Source: Kappaphycus alvarezii (Eukaryota > Rhodophyta > Florideophyceae > Gigartinales > Solieriaceae). Taken from it: a stretch of DNA of 64,000 nt. Location: the NCBI GenBank assembly GCA_002205965.3, contig NADL03000608.1, forward strand, positions 310,001 through 374,000, in the 5' to 3' direction. Made by a program: the position numbers and the translations under genes. Positions within the stretch are counted from its first letter, which is position 1. Each line of letters opens with the position of its first letter. Shown piece after piece: positions 20,716-32,465 of this stretch. Below the pieces are notes generated by a model. The model had not been told where the DNA came from. It saw only the letters and a program-made list of their open reading frames with translations, and did no database searches.

Positions 20716-23700
20716 TTACTTGCAAGGCCGTCTTCAGTTAAAATTTTCTCTTTTTACATTAAAAGAACCAAAAAACCTCAGACCCCCAAAAATTCAAATT
20801 CAGGTTCAAAGGATTCAAAGGATTCAAAAATCAAAAGATTCGAAAATTCAAACACAGCAGGGGTTTCTCTGTAGTAAGTGTTTTTTGACCGTGCGGCTTA
20901 CAGAGCTCTGTACGGCTTGCATCTCGCTCTTTATAATTGAAGGCACGCTATCACTGTACATGCTACAGTGACTCGAGACTACAGTACAGTAAAATTCTTA
21001 ATTTGTGGACAACGAGTCAAATTTACACAGTGCGCAATTACTGTAAGGCTCTTCTAACCTACTATAGTGCGCAAAGCGGAACTTCCATTTCTCTTGTAAC
21101 CCATTAAAAAAGGCCTCATTTAGAGGTACCCATATGGTCAGCACTATACGCACGGCTTCTCGCATACCAAAGCCGTTGCAGCGTCACATACCCTCCCTTC
21201 GACGGACGGAAGGATGGATAATTGGCAGCCACCTCAGGGAATTAACCCAGCCATACATCAACCTGTCGCTATGCCGTCCAACATAGTCGCATCGGAGAAC
21301 CTCCCACCTTCTCTAACTGTCGCTCTGAATGGCTCCGTATCTGGCAACGACCCTTCCCAGGATACGCGAGCCAATAATACACCGCAAATTCAAGCTCCAC
21401 CCAAGCTCAATCGCCAAATTATCTCATATTCACACTCTGCTCCACCTCGTCCACAAAATTTTCCCTTACAACCCCCTCCTTACGGATTCAATGCCCCTGT
21501 CCACCAAATTAATGTCTCTTCTGCAACCCCTTTCTTTTAACTGTTCATCCTGTTGTCGCTATTTTCCATCTCATTCCGCGGCCACCCCTTCACCTCCCGG
21601 TACCCAATCAAGCAAACAATCAACAATGGGGGCGCTAGAAAATAGTCTGGAACGAAAAACTTATATTCCTTCGTCACTGAGTACCAATACGCCGCTCAAG
21701 ACTTCATTTTAGCGGAAGAACAGAAAATGCAATTCCTCCATTTATTATTCCGCGATGATGCCCTCCTCTGCCATTAAAATCATATCGGGGATCGTTTCGC
21801 TGATTTCGACAGAGACATTGCCACGATCGACAAGAAGAAGAAGAATGACGCTTTATTGTTTGAAGACAAGTCCTCACTACACAGGACCTCGGGTTCTGCT
21901 AGACGGACGACTCCGGGCAATGGCTGAACCGATTGCCCACTCAAGCGATCAACGATCGACAAGCACTTTAATCCAATCTCACTTCAAAATCAGTTCTACT
22001 GATACCTTCGAAACTTGCACATCGAAGACCATCTCGCTTCCTCCTCTTCGCTTCCGGCAGCTCTGGACAAAATTAATGCGATTATTTTCAAGTACGGTCC
22101 GCATACACCCCGTCACAAGCGAGACGAAGAAACAAAACTTGGACTGCTCCGCGGCGCAGTTGCAGGATTCTTCCGGTCAACGCACGTCCTCACGCACACA
22201 ACAAAATATGCGATAATGTGACAAGACCTACTGTCAAAACTGCACAGTGCAATCTAAACAAAGGAAGAATCTTCAATCGTACGCAATGGACGTTCTAGAT
22301 CTATCGCATCAGCGTCCGATTACTTTGTTTCTGGGCAGCCCATCTATTCTCGTTCCCTTCCTCCACACCCCCACTCCCAAACAAATCCATTCCGACCACA
22401 TCCCCGTCACTCCAACTTTAACCCCTCCCACTTCCCCCCCTATGCATTGCTGGAACTTCGGAAAATCATTTTCTCAACAAATACCCCCATCCTAAGAATT
22501 TCAAAAAGAAATTACCGAAAATCGTCTTCTTTTTTATTCCAAGAGCTACCCGAATCAAGAAACTCAAGTCTTGAAACGAGTCCTTTTCGAGACTATCGAC
22601 TACTTTTCAGAACTTGACAACAATTTGCATCCAGATAGCGCTTATTGTACCCGCTTATTTGGAAATCCAGAAACAAACCTTGTCTAGGAGTCTAACGATG
22701 AACATGCATTCGACCTCTTCTCCTCAGATCAAATCATTCATGATCAGCTTCCCATTTCTATCTCCCTGGATGACAATGAAGACGATTCCACGGACTTTTG
22801 ACCGCGGATCTACCAACAAGCCGCAGTCAGATCGCTTCCTTGTCGTCAATACCAAGATTTCGGGTTTCACACCCTCGTCTCTTCCTCGCGTTAATGGTGT
22901 CTGTACTGATCTTGGCGCCCAAAATTCAGTTATAGGACAAAAACAAGCAGCTGCATATAGCAAAATGACTGGACGCAAGATAATACCGGCTTTCACCCCT
23001 GTGATGGAACCTTTGCTGCTATTGGGACTGTTCCAGTTCACATACCCTTCCCTGATCGTTCCTTCATAGAAATCAGTATGGATGTCGTCACTGCGTGCGG
23101 ACATACCTATATTACTAGGTCCCGACGTCCTGGACAGGTATAAAATTGTCGCCGGCAACGTCGAAAATCTCCTCTTCAGGGAAGAATCAAATTTTTCACT
23201 GCCCTTCACTCAAAATCATGGACATTTGTACCTAGAGTGGAACTATTCCTCTGTACTTTTCTCACAACGTCACTTACGTCGTCTCCATTATCACTTCTTT
23301 CACCCTTCCACCCAAGAAATTTACAACTTCATCGCCAGATCACACCCCGGCAAGGCAACCCCTGAAAAAAAAGACTTTCACAACAAATCACTGATTCAAG
23401 TCGGACCTATCAACATTTTTCACCCCGACCCCAATCATTCAAAGTTTCGATTCCAGATGAAATAGGCATCAAATCAAAAATATCTCTAGGTATAGACCTC
23501 ATTTTCTCCATATCGAAAACATTCCCAAACCAGTCCTCCACGTCGCAGACGACGGCACAAATTTTTCGGCAGCCCGCTTCCTAAAAATGGGATTCAATTA
23601 AAGATGTTTTGTACACTTTTCTTCAATGTCGGGCCACTATTTACACCGGATACCCCCACACCATTCGCACAGATCAAGGCTAAGTCTTCACTTCGGCTCG

Positions 23701-25320
23701 CTTCCAGGACATTGCTTCAATGGAAGATATCAAAATTGATCTCTCAGGTGATGAAAGCCATAATTCTCTTGAAGCTGGCGAAAAATACCCCGACTCGTTG
23801 AGCAGAATCTACCTCAAAGTCTCCCTAACATACTCCCAACTAGACCCTCATATCATTCTTTCCCTTTCAGTCAAAGCCATGAACGATATCATGAATGCAG
23901 ATGGTCTTTTCCTCTCCCTGCTTGTCTTCGGCATCCTCCCTCGCTTCCTTTCTGTCCCTAACCAATCAGGCAGAATTAATTCGCGCTTTATCCCTTGCTA
24001 GGATAGAAATGGAAACCGTTACCCCCCAGTTGCGTATTCAAAACGCACTTCTGGCCAACCTTCCCTTTGCCTCTACTGTGAACTTCGAACCAGGCCAAGA
24101 GGTATTAGTGTATCGTAAGAAGGAGCATATCAAATGGCTTGGACCTTACAAACTCCTAAGTATTGAAGTAAAAAAAGCCTTCTTCGACAAGTATGGAACT
24201 GAAACTCAGTTTTCAGTGACTAATCTTCGCCCATACACAAGAAATTTGAACCACCTGCTATCCGTGGATGACAAATTCGCTACAATTCTATACTCCATGT
24301 TAACACTCTTCAGTCGTAAACCCCCCGATCAATCACCCGTCTACCTCTCAGAGACGCCCCATCATAAAGATCCTCTTAGATACTTCCCGCAATCTCTGGA
24401 AGCTATACGTACATAAATACAATGCCCTCTAGATCATAAGGTCTGGACTACTGTTTCAAGGTCGCATTTTCTAAAGGACGCCAAATTTTGAATCTCAGAT
24501 TCGTCCTTACCATCAAAAGTGTCGAAACAGACGCACCCGTCTACAAAGCTATATTCGTCGCACAAAGACATCGAGACAAGGATAAAAACATATTGGTTCA
24601 TAACTCCACGAGTTTACGACGATATTCGACCCGAATCATCTCTTTGCTCGCGGCAATTCACAAATTCCGCATTTGGTGCAATGATGTCAGCCAGGCTTAC
24701 CTTCAATCTTCAGAGGGTCTCTACCTAAATGCCAAATTAAGACTCCCTCCTCAGTTGCGACTCTCAGATGATAAGATTCTCAAATTATTCAAGCCCCTCT
24801 ACGGTATATCGGATGCTAGAGATTACTGGAATCGCACATGGCTGCGCACCTTAAAGAAAACCTCGCATTTTCAACTTCCTTGAGTGACATGGCTCTGTTC
24901 TTTTCAAGTAATTATGATAGACTACAAGGACTGATAGTTTTCTGTGTTGATGATACGATCCTTTATGGCAACAACGCGTTTCTTCATCTTTCACGGCAAA
25001 TGCATGCGAAATTTGATTCTAAGGAGTTTAAGTTCGACAATATTACTTTCTCTGGTGTTCTTATCTCTACCACACCCAATATTATCGTCCTCCCACAAAT
25101 CTTATATATCTCTAAGCTTTCCACTCTTCCTGGAGACTCATCGTTTGAGGACTACTCGCTCCCTCCATGCAAAACTTGCTTGGGCCACTCACACTCTCCC
25201 AGATATTTCTGTTGTCGTCTCCTTAGCTGTCCAGGTTAATGAAAGTGAACTCAATTCATACAGAGCCACAAATCTTAACAGAATAGTGACGCACCTAGGA
25301 AAACATCCGAACATCTCTCT

Positions 25321-26341
25321 TTAGTGCTCGTCCCTGTTTTAGTGCAATGCGCTTTGCGCAGTTGTTCTCGTCTATGTACTGAATCCCATCGGACAATGAG
25401 AAAACCAACAAAAAACACCAAGACCCACAGGGTTTTCGCTGTCCCTCGTTCTCTTTAAGCACCCCGCGATGCAGTAGCACAGCTCGCCGACGGCGAGGAG
25501 AAGTTGGGTTGGTGGAGTGGGGTGATTCCTTGGAAAGCGAGACGGTATACTTGTCCTCCGGGTTATAAGGCCGGACCGTGATCCGCAGAATGCTAGAGCC
25601 TTGATAAGAATCGATTCCAAATAACCATAGACACCAGGGGTTCAATATTGGTCACAGAAGATGTAGTAGTGGGTCAGCAGTGATGATTATCCCCTTTGAA
25701 GTTAAGGATGTTGTCACCGACGACAACCTTGAAGTTCCTATTTGTATATAGACGCCAGAGTCCGTAGCGCCAAGTTTGTAAATATCACAAACAAACAACG
25801 AAAGGGTCAATAAAGTATGGGGTAGAGAGGGGAAAATAAAAGGGGAACCCGGGCGGATAAACTTGGCTATAGTCAAAGTTGCCGTTGGCAATTGTGCTGC
25901 AAAGGCGGAAGTTGGGAGTCAAGTTCAGAACCAACACCCGGGTGGCTGTTTATTCTGGGGCCCTGGTGGCGAGGTAGGTATAAATAATAGTTAGGTAGGT
26001 TAAGGTTATCTACGACGGCGGGTATAGTAGATTCAATGTCAGTCAAGGGCGAAAGATCCAAGATGGAGATAAGTAAAGTCGAAACTTTGCTCAATAGGTG
26101 CCTTTCACCTTCGGAAGTATCAGGTCCAAGTTGGGGGCCGAGTGGTCCGGACTGCAAGCCCTCAGACCGTCTCGTATAGTTATATAGTACAGTAACAAGA
26201 GTAATGGAGGGCAAAAATAGAAACATTCCCTTACTGTACAGTACAGTGCCTGATGGTAGCATCGGTATGGCCTCTACAGAGAATTAGATCAAAAAAATCG
26301 CCAAAATCAGCTCTGCCGGTGGCAGCACAATGTGAGTGCCA
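25321..26341. mobile_element. Nested ~1 kb insertion in copia-1
   Basis: The reverse-transcriptase side stops near 25320 and the RNase H side resumes near 26342, with neighbouring protein blocks that are adjacent in the copia family. The intervening 1 kb has different composition, no coding signature, and a GTACW cluster near its right end (26236-26250). It has no obvious terminal inverted repeats, so its class is unknown. Confidence 0.6.
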
Positions 26342-26920
26342 ATTTCACTACACCTCGATATCAACTCTCTCTGCATCCCCGTGTACTCTGATGCCGCCTT
26401 CTCCAATAATTAAGATCTTACTTCTCAGCTGGGTTTTACTATTCTACTATTTGATGCTTCGGACGATTATCATGTACTCGACTACTCCAGCAAGAAAATC
26501 CATCGCGTCGTTCGCTCTGTTCTAGCAGCTGAAATACTCGCCTTTGTATGTGCCTTAGATTTTGCATACACCTTTCGAGTGCATGTCCAAAATTCCTTCA
26601 CCGAGACATTCCTTTGAATATTCTTTCAGACTCGAAGTATCTCTTTGACTTCATTATTAAATTCTCTTCAACGGCTGAGAAAGGCTTAAGATAGATATCA
26701 CCGCAGTCAAACATGCCTACGATCGCAAGGACATTTCAAATTTTTTGTTTGTGCGAACATCTGCGAACCCAGCCGATGCCTTCACCAATTTAAACCGCTG
26801 CTCCACCTTGACTACCATTCTGGAGAACCAAACTTGCTCGCTTCCTATTGAGCAATGGGCCATACGTCAAAACCAACACTCTGCACCTCATGAGTCTCAC
26901 GACCAGAATACCGGGGATGG

Positions 26921-27347
26921 TTAGTCATATCTTAGGTAGCCTATTCGATTTGACTCAACTCAGATACAGTACAGTAAGTTGGTTGTCAAATACTGTGTGT
27001 GGGTGACATAGCCACACAAACTATACACAGTCAAATAGTTTAATGATAAAATTTCCCTTTTAGGCTCCACTTATATGTAGCGCTTCCTCTATTTGGTTCA
27101 TCCTGTTGGGGCGAGGTCTACTTCTTATCGTAGTATCCCTTGTCTCCATACTTGGCTGGGTATCAAAACGTTAGAATCTACACTGATCCACGGCCTCCGG
27201 TCTCCTAAACACCTTGCCCTGCTACCTTTAGTCAATTTATTTTTGCCTTTGCTAGTCCACCAAGAGTTTAATTCATACCGGGGTTCACTTTCAAAATTTT
27301 TTATCCAACCGTTTAGCTCAAAGAAAACGGGCGCTTATATCCCGACA
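26921..27347 (+). repeat. 3' LTR of copia-1
   Basis: Direct repeat of 19093-19549. It is preceded by a purine-rich ACCGGGGATGG tract that may be the polypurine tract, resembling CCGGGAG in front of the copia-2 3' LTR. Confidence 0.75.
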
Positions 27348-27383
27348 AAGGTGGTATCCGTACCAACGACTTAAATGTGAATT

Positions 27384-27512
27384 TTATGGGTTTTGAGAGG
27401 TATATATGATGAATTTCTACTGTATTTTACTGTACTTTTCTATCTCGTACCGGCAATATTTTATTTGATTTTTATGTTGTTGTACAGTAGTTACTACTGT
27501 ACAACTATTCTA
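27384..27512 (+). repeat. Dispersed repeat, copy B, ending in a GTACW hairpin
   Basis: Resembles 13400-13495 (CTGTAC-TTTTCTATCTCG, ATTTTATTTGATTTTTATG). It ends in a perfect 13-bp-stem hairpin at 27479-27505 (arms GTTGTACAGTAGT and ACTACTGTACAAC around one base), where copy A has a different 19-bp hairpin. Confidence 0.55.
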
Positions 27513-28737
27513 GAAGAACTTTATGGCATCATTAACAAGGGTTCCGTGCAGGAACTGACTACTTAGCTAGCGAAGTGCTAACCAAGTGTTCCACGGCTGC
27601 CATGTGCACAGGTGTGCACGACACGTTAGCGTTCAGCCATAAACGACCATGTAGTGTGACTAATGGCCGGTAAAATTTCGTTCGAATAACTACAACTGCC
27701 GTATAAGATTATCATCGATGTGTTGGAGTAGATCTTCTATGAAGAGGATACCAGCGGTAAAAGTCGAATCCGAGGAATCTGTAGAACGGCAAATGAGCGG
27801 ACAGTCGGCTACTGCAGGAGAGAGTAGATTTTCAAATCGGCGGCTCACCATCTCTCGTGCTGTACGGACACACCTGTACGTACTGTACGGAGATACCAGA
27901 GCCAATAATATCCTATCCCACTACAGTAATGGCGATGGCAAGAGGAAAAATAGGCATTGGGGGTACTGTAGAGGCTAATTTTCAACCGAAATATTAGTTT
28001 TCATTACTATTTGGAGTGATTTAAGTTTTTTTGCATTGCCTATATAAATGTTGATCGGGACCGTCGAGCTTCGACTTTGCCCACCCCAAGAGATGAACCA
28101 CCAAAAAAGAAAATGCCAGAACCCAAAACGCTCCAATCCAAGCAACTTCACCACAATCGCAACTACTAACATCTATTTTGACTTTCTTTACCCGCTCAGT
28201 GTCCCTCATCGGGTGGCGTTCGCTTTTATGTATGCAAGGACGTCATCTGTCGATACCTGGGAGTGTAATTCGCTAAACTTCTTTGCTACAGAGGGCGAAT
28301 CACTCCTTCTGCTCAGGTAAGTGAGGGAAAGTTGGGGAAACTCCGCCCAAGTGCCATACAAGAGGTGAAAAAATAAAGAGCAGGAAGCTTAAAGAGGTGA
28401 AATACCCGAAAAAAAGGAAAGTGGTAGATGTAAATTAAAGAAGAAGCTAACTCCTTCTGGCATCGGAAGTCTTCGCTGTCTGCATCGCCGTCGCCGGTCG
28501 TTATCCACCTACGCCAGACACGAAATCTCCGCCGTGCACAAGGCACCGTCCCCGGCGTCAAGTCAATCTCCTGAAGAAATAGACGCCCTAATCGACTCTT
28601 TTATCAGCGAAGGAAAGGAAAACTCAAGATAAAAAGGGTCGAAGAAGTCAGAGGGAACATCCTTAGTGGCTCCGCAAACCTTCGACCACCCCCTTCGAGT
28701 ACCAAGAAAGTTTAAATTTTAGCACTCACTGAATTTA
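27513..28737. other. Stretch without a recognised gene
   Basis: Short frames at 27718-27978, 28048-28320 (+) and 27690-27905, 28313-28561 (-) show no domain. The sequence CTCAGGTAAGTGAGG at about 28313 resembles a splice donor after an open frame, so a small spliced gene cannot be excluded. Confidence 0.25.
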
Positions 28738-28738
28738 T

Positions 28739-28863
28739 TGCCCCCTGAACTTCGAGCTAAGCAACGAAAGTCCAACGAGACAAGAGAAACCTGCAGTATA
28801 ATGGGTATTGCCCCCTTTGAACCTCGCTGTCGACACCGTGAGTCCAAGGAGACAAGGGACGCC
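28739..28863 (+). repeat. Imperfect ~67 bp tandem duplication
   Basis: ATTGCCCCCTGAACTTCGAG...AGTCCAACGAGACAAG recurs 67 bp later as ATTGCCCCCTTTGAACCTCG...AGTCCAAGGAGACAAG. It is probably a local duplication; the 60-codon frame through it is not convincing. Confidence 0.55.
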
Positions 28864-28920
28864 AATGCTTTGAGGACAGCAGACAGGACAAGGCAACGTG
28901 ATGTTTGTGGTATTGTTTAG

Positions 28921-29205
28921 GATGTTGAGGTGTTGTTTTGTTGGGGTTGGGGTGTTTTATTTGTAGTATTGGGGTTAGGGTGTTGGATTTGGGGTATTGG
29001 GGTTGGGGTTGTCGGTGTTGGTGTTGGGGTGTTGGTGTTTGGGTTGTCGGTGTTGGGGTTGGGGTGTGTGAGTTGGGGTTGGCGGTTTTGGTGTTGGGGT
29101 TGTGCGTGTTGGTGTTGGGGTGTGAGTGTTTGGGTTGTGGGTGTGGGTGTGGGTGTTTGGGTTGTGGGTGTTGGTTTTTAGGTTGTGGGTGTTGGGGTGT
29201 GTGTT
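28921..29205 (+). repeat. G-rich minisatellite (GTTGGGGT / GTGTTGG units)
   Basis: About 285 bp made almost only of G and T on the plus strand, with variable units such as GTTGGGGT, GTGTTGGGGT and GTTTGGGTTGT. It resembles degenerate telomere-type repeat and could fold as G-quadruplex. The long frames through it on both strands are low-complexity by-products. Confidence 0.85.
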
Positions 29206-29323
29206 CTGCCCCCAGTCGAACAGCCTTTATATAGAGATTTGTAAATTTTGAAAATGCACAAATTGGTACTAAATTCCTAGCAAAACACAAAAATCAGTCC
29301 TTAGACTCCGCTATTTGCCATTT

Positions 29324-29528
29324 TTCAGGCTCCCGCTTGACGCCATGGCACACACCCCAAATCACAGTTTCTTGATGAAAAACTAGTTTATTTTAAAAAC
29401 AAATCTGCTCAGCTCATTTCCTGCCCCAAGAAATGTTTAGGACTTTGAAATAGCGAGTTACAACAACTTTTTTCTAAACAATATTCCCAAAACAGATTTC
29501 AGGGGGTGTTTGCAGTCATAGCACATTT
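29324..29528 (+). repeat. Left compound terminal inverted repeat of the Tc1 element
   Basis: Outer block 29324-29371 and inner block 29500-29528. The inner block carries a GGGGGTGT...CATAGCAC motif in the opposite sense to the outer CCATGGCACACACCCC. Confidence 0.65.
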
Positions 29529-29566
29529 ACTCTTTCAACCTAAAAGTAATGAGCTAATCCATACAT

Positions 29567-30562
29567 TTAATAGTCAATTTGCTTTCCCTGGCGATCCAAA
29601 ACATCTAACGTACGCTTTTGCATAGAACCAATCAGACTATTGATAACATTTTGAGGGATAGAGTCCCAACAAGCCGTTGCACAGGCCATCAGATCTTCTG
29701 GGATTGTAAATTGCTGATTCCCTTTGTAGACTTCTCTGGCTAGTATCCCCCACAAATTCTCGATGGAATTAAGGTCTCGAGAACGTGCGGGCCAGTCCAT
29801 TACTCGAATTACTTGCTCACTAAACCAGTCCATAGTTGATCTAGCGGCATGAGCCGGAGCATTATCTTGCTGAAATGTCCAGCTTAAAGGCATGATATCT
29901 TCCGTCCATGGCATAACATCTTCTTCTAACATCTTGATATAGCTGGAAGAGTAGAGACGGCCGGAAATTTTTATCAACTTCGTCTTGCCATGTGCACAAA
30001 AACCAACCCAAACCATTATCCTGTTTCCCCCATGCTGACGCTTCGATAAAACGTGTTCCTCCTTCCTTAAATCATGCCAGTAGTACTGCAACCCATCCGG
30101 CCCGTCGCAATTAAAACGCTTCTCGTCAGTAAAAAGAACAGAACCCAAAATCGCTGACCCATTTGAGCATGCTTTCGACCCCATTCCATGCGGGCAAGTT
30201 TGTGTCTTTCAGTCAACGGGGGCATGCTTAACTTTCTTGTACCTCAAACGAACGCTCCCGGTAAGATATGCACGTGTCCGGCTGACTGAAATTGGGAGCT
30301 GCAAGGCGTCACGAAGCCCTCGAGAGCTCAGCGACTGATTTGATGCTGCTCTTAAGAGCCTTCTTTCGTCTCTTACTGTAGTTTTGCGACGATTGTTGCG
30401 GTAGTTCTTCTTCCCATAAGCCTCAGGATCACGAAGATAGTTGGTTATTACTTTGCGCTATCGTTTAAGTTGACGAGCAATGTCGGAAATGCTTTTGCCA
30501 GCTTTCTGCAACGCTTTTGCTTGCGAGCGCTCACTGTCCGTGATTTGCGTGCCGCGTGGCAT
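29567..30562 (-). pseudogene. Tc1-like DD34E transposase, slightly broken
   Basis: About 330 codons from the ATG at 30562 to the stop at 29567, the usual Tc1 length. The N-terminus MPRGTQITDSERSQ leads into helix-turn-helix regions (KAGKSISDIARQLKR, then RGLRDALQLPISVSRTRAYL). The catalytic core has FTDEKRF (first Asp), FQQDNAPAHAA (second Asp) and LNSIENLWG; exactly 34 residues separate the second Asp from the Glu, giving DD34E. Damage visible: a TAG within the helix-turn-helix after IARQLKR (near 30460), a frame change near 30205, and another near 30155 before FTDEKRF. The part from about 30150 to 29567 is fully open. It lies inside matching terminal repeats. Confidence 0.85.
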
Positions 30563-30653
30563 TGTGGGGATCGCAGGAAGGGTGTGGGAGGTAATTGAGA
30601 AGGAAAGATATCAGGAATCGCGGCTTTACTGTTAGAGGGAGGTATATCAGTTG

Positions 30654-30863
30654 AAATGTGCTATGACCATAGACACCCCTTAAATTTTATATTTTCAAGT
30701 TGCTGTAAGAATGCATTAGTATTGACTTTAAACAGGCACTGTTTTAGGGGTTGAGGGGCCAAATGCGACTATCAGATTAGTTTTTAAAATACAGTAGATT
30801 ACAATGGCGAAACTATGATTAAGGGGGGTGTGCTATGGCATCGAGCGGCAGTTTGCTGAACTG
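30654..30863 (-). repeat. Right compound terminal inverted repeat of the Tc1 element
   Basis: Inner block 30654-30682 (AAATGTGCTATGACCATAG) and outer block 30810-30863, the reverse complements of the left-end blocks. Confidence 0.65.
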
Positions 30864-30894
30864 TTATGCAGTGCACGCCACTTTTGGCTCAGAG

Positions 30895-31017
30895 CCATGC
30901 ACAGTACTGTACATGGCTCTCATATCCCAAATTTCTGGCCATGTACAGTACTGTACATGGCTGTCGTATCCCAAATTTCTGGCCATGTACTGTACAGTAC
31001 CGTACATGGCTCTCAGG
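30895..31017. repeat. 44-bp tandem repeat with perfect palindromes
   Basis: Two full units (30895-30938, 30939-30982) and a partial third (30983-31017), each starting CCATG(T/C)AC and holding CATATCCCAAATTTCTGG or a one-base variant. A perfect 24-bp palindrome centred on GTACAGTACTGTAC lies at 30938-30961, flanked by GCCAT/ATGGC. The unit combines a unique spacer with the GTACW pentamer core. Confidence 0.85.
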
Positions 31018-31308
31018 ACTATAACTTGTGGCCGCAGGACACCGGCCACCATGAGCCACATAACAAAAGGAAAAGGAAAAGATTTTGGATTGCTCCCCCG
31101 CGCAGGCTCCAGTGTCTTCTAGAGCTACGGTGGAGTAATACTGTTCGAATCGAAAGCCAATAGTTGGAAATCGAAGTTGAGGATCTTTGTGGGGTCGTTA
31201 GAAGGGGGCGGGAGTCGGTGCGACAGTTTGCTGTCCAGGTCAGTGACCTTTTTGCTGCGCACAACTGAAGCGGCACCTCCCACTTTTCGGGTGGCTCTTC
31301 TTCGTACA

Positions 31309-32455
31309 TCATCCTTGAAGGGATAGAACGGTGACATTGCAGGCGATCGGGCGGGCCACAGTGCCGTCAGGAGCTGATGGTGGGTGGACCAGTATGTCAG
31401 CGGGTCGCAGCTCAGGGCCTAGCTCCAGGAGCTGGACCACAAACTGGCAGTCCAGGCCGGCTGCACGGGCGATACGGCCGGTATTGACGTAGCGGAGCGA
31501 GTCATGCTGGTGTGTGCGACCGAAACCAGAAGGACACAGGTCCGCGTGGTCTCCGAACCTGTCCATGGGTCTTTTGCAATGCTCACAGTTCACAGGGAGC
31601 GAGTCCGCGTAAACAGACAGTCTCATGTAGCGACGTGCCATGGTCGTCCAGTGCACCGCCGACACTTCCGTGTCGGTGCTGAGATGCGCAAGGAGGAATG
31701 CGGTACCGCGGCCTCTGCGGAATGCGAGGCCGCGTATCCGATGCCTTACTGCGGCGCGGGGTGTGATTATCAGGATTTGAACAACGAACCCAGACGTCGT
31801 GTTCCCAGTGTTCCTTGGCTACCGCCTCCTGCTGCACACCTTTTATGCAAGGTTGCACATGGGTGTGAGCTGCAAAGAGGGGAGGCGGGTCGAAGGGACC
31901 CAGGTCGACGCAGTAGGGATGGCCGGGTATGCGGAGGACAAATGCGGGCATGGGAACGGCAGCTTGGCGGAGGAAGAGAGACTTATCTTGGTGGCATCGG
32001 GAGCCGGTGAAGGCAGTGGAGCATGGTCCGATGTGTGTCACGGACCTGACACGGGCAGGTGCTGCATCGATAAGACTTGCAGCAACAGCACCGAGGAGGA
32101 AAAGTTCGATAAGTGAGAAGCCGAGACCATCATGTCTGATGGGCAGTGTGGCCTGGGACCGTACTTTGTCCGACAGCGTGATACCATGAAGCTCAGTAAA
32201 GTACGTCCGTTGCAGGCCGTCGAGAGCCTCGGCCGCGGCACGGGCGTGTGTCAGGTCGGCTAGTTTGAAAGCATGATCCACTAGACACACCGACGCGCCG
32301 ACGCGATGCATGTGATAGCGTTCGCGGGGGTCGGCGACCTTGTGGAGCAGGCTGGAGGGTGCGGCGGCAACTTTCAAATTTTGCGCGGAGGAAAGAATCG
32401 GCGAACGCCCGATTTCCGAGCGGAGCCCCCAGTAGTTCAAACCCGTCTTGGCCAC
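31309..32455 (-). pseudogene. C-terminal remnant of a non-LTR (LINE) reverse-transcriptase protein
   Basis: The minus-strand part at 32455-31960 reads as the region after the polymerase domain (QNLKVAAAPSSLLHKVADP, LIELFLLGAVAASLIDAAP). The part at 31665-31309 has a CEHC...GDHADLCP zinc-binding pattern, then H-x2-SLRY, then RPADILV...ARPIACNVTV. That order (Cys/His knuckle, RPADxLV, DVTV-like block) resembles the C-terminal tail of RT proteins with a restriction-like endonuclease; in the last block the usual Asp is read as Asn. Two frames are needed, so there is at least one frame change near 31650, and the polymerase itself is missing (5' truncation at about 32460). It abuts repeat family B. 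The clade is unassigned. Confidence 0.5.
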
Positions 32456-32465
32456 AGAGCGCCCC

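Larger units (their letters stand above)
19093..27347 (+). mobile_element. Ty1/copia LTR retrotransposon fossil (copia-1)
   Basis: About 8.25 kb with two long terminal repeats in the same orientation. Parts on the plus strand are a long leader (about 19550-21200), a gag-like region (about 21200-22500), aspartic protease (about 22880-23200; DLGAQNSVIG), integrase (about 23250-24300), and reverse transcriptase (about 24480-25320; FRIWCNDVSQAYLQS, KPLYGISDARDYW, FCVDDT). RNase H follows at about 26340-26910 (VYSDAAFSNN, S-K---RVVRSVLAAE). Integrase before reverse transcriptase is the Ty1/copia order. A 1 kb sequence is inserted between reverse transcriptase and RNase H. It is badly broken, in roughly fifteen or more places, and the LTRs differ at about 15-20% of positions by eye, so it is old. 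No target duplication was recognised. Confidence 0.85.
29324..30863 (-). mobile_element. Tc1/mariner-type DNA transposon with compound inverted ends
   Basis: About 1.54 kb. The outer inverted repeats are 29324-29371 and 30810-30863 (GCCATGGCACACACCCC on the left; the reverse complement of the right gives GCCATAGCACACCCCCC). The inner ones are 29500-29528 and 30654-30682, both with GTCATAGCACATTT. This gives compound terminal repeats of about 200 bp. The transposase lies on the minus strand between them. Exact ends and the TA target duplication were not resolved. It is only lightly damaged (one stop, two frame changes), so it is probably the youngest DNA transposon here. Confidence 0.8.

Noticed and set aside
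23895-24416. A separate host gene inside copia-1
   Set aside because: The frame is part of the element's integrase region, with no independent promoter or intron signals.
28930-29290. Long frames on both strands through the GT-rich tract
   Set aside because: They are by-products of a two-letter, stop-poor repeat and have only low-complexity translations.
30895-31017. CRISPR-like array
   Set aside because: The repeats are contiguous tandem units without variable spacers, in a eukaryotic context.
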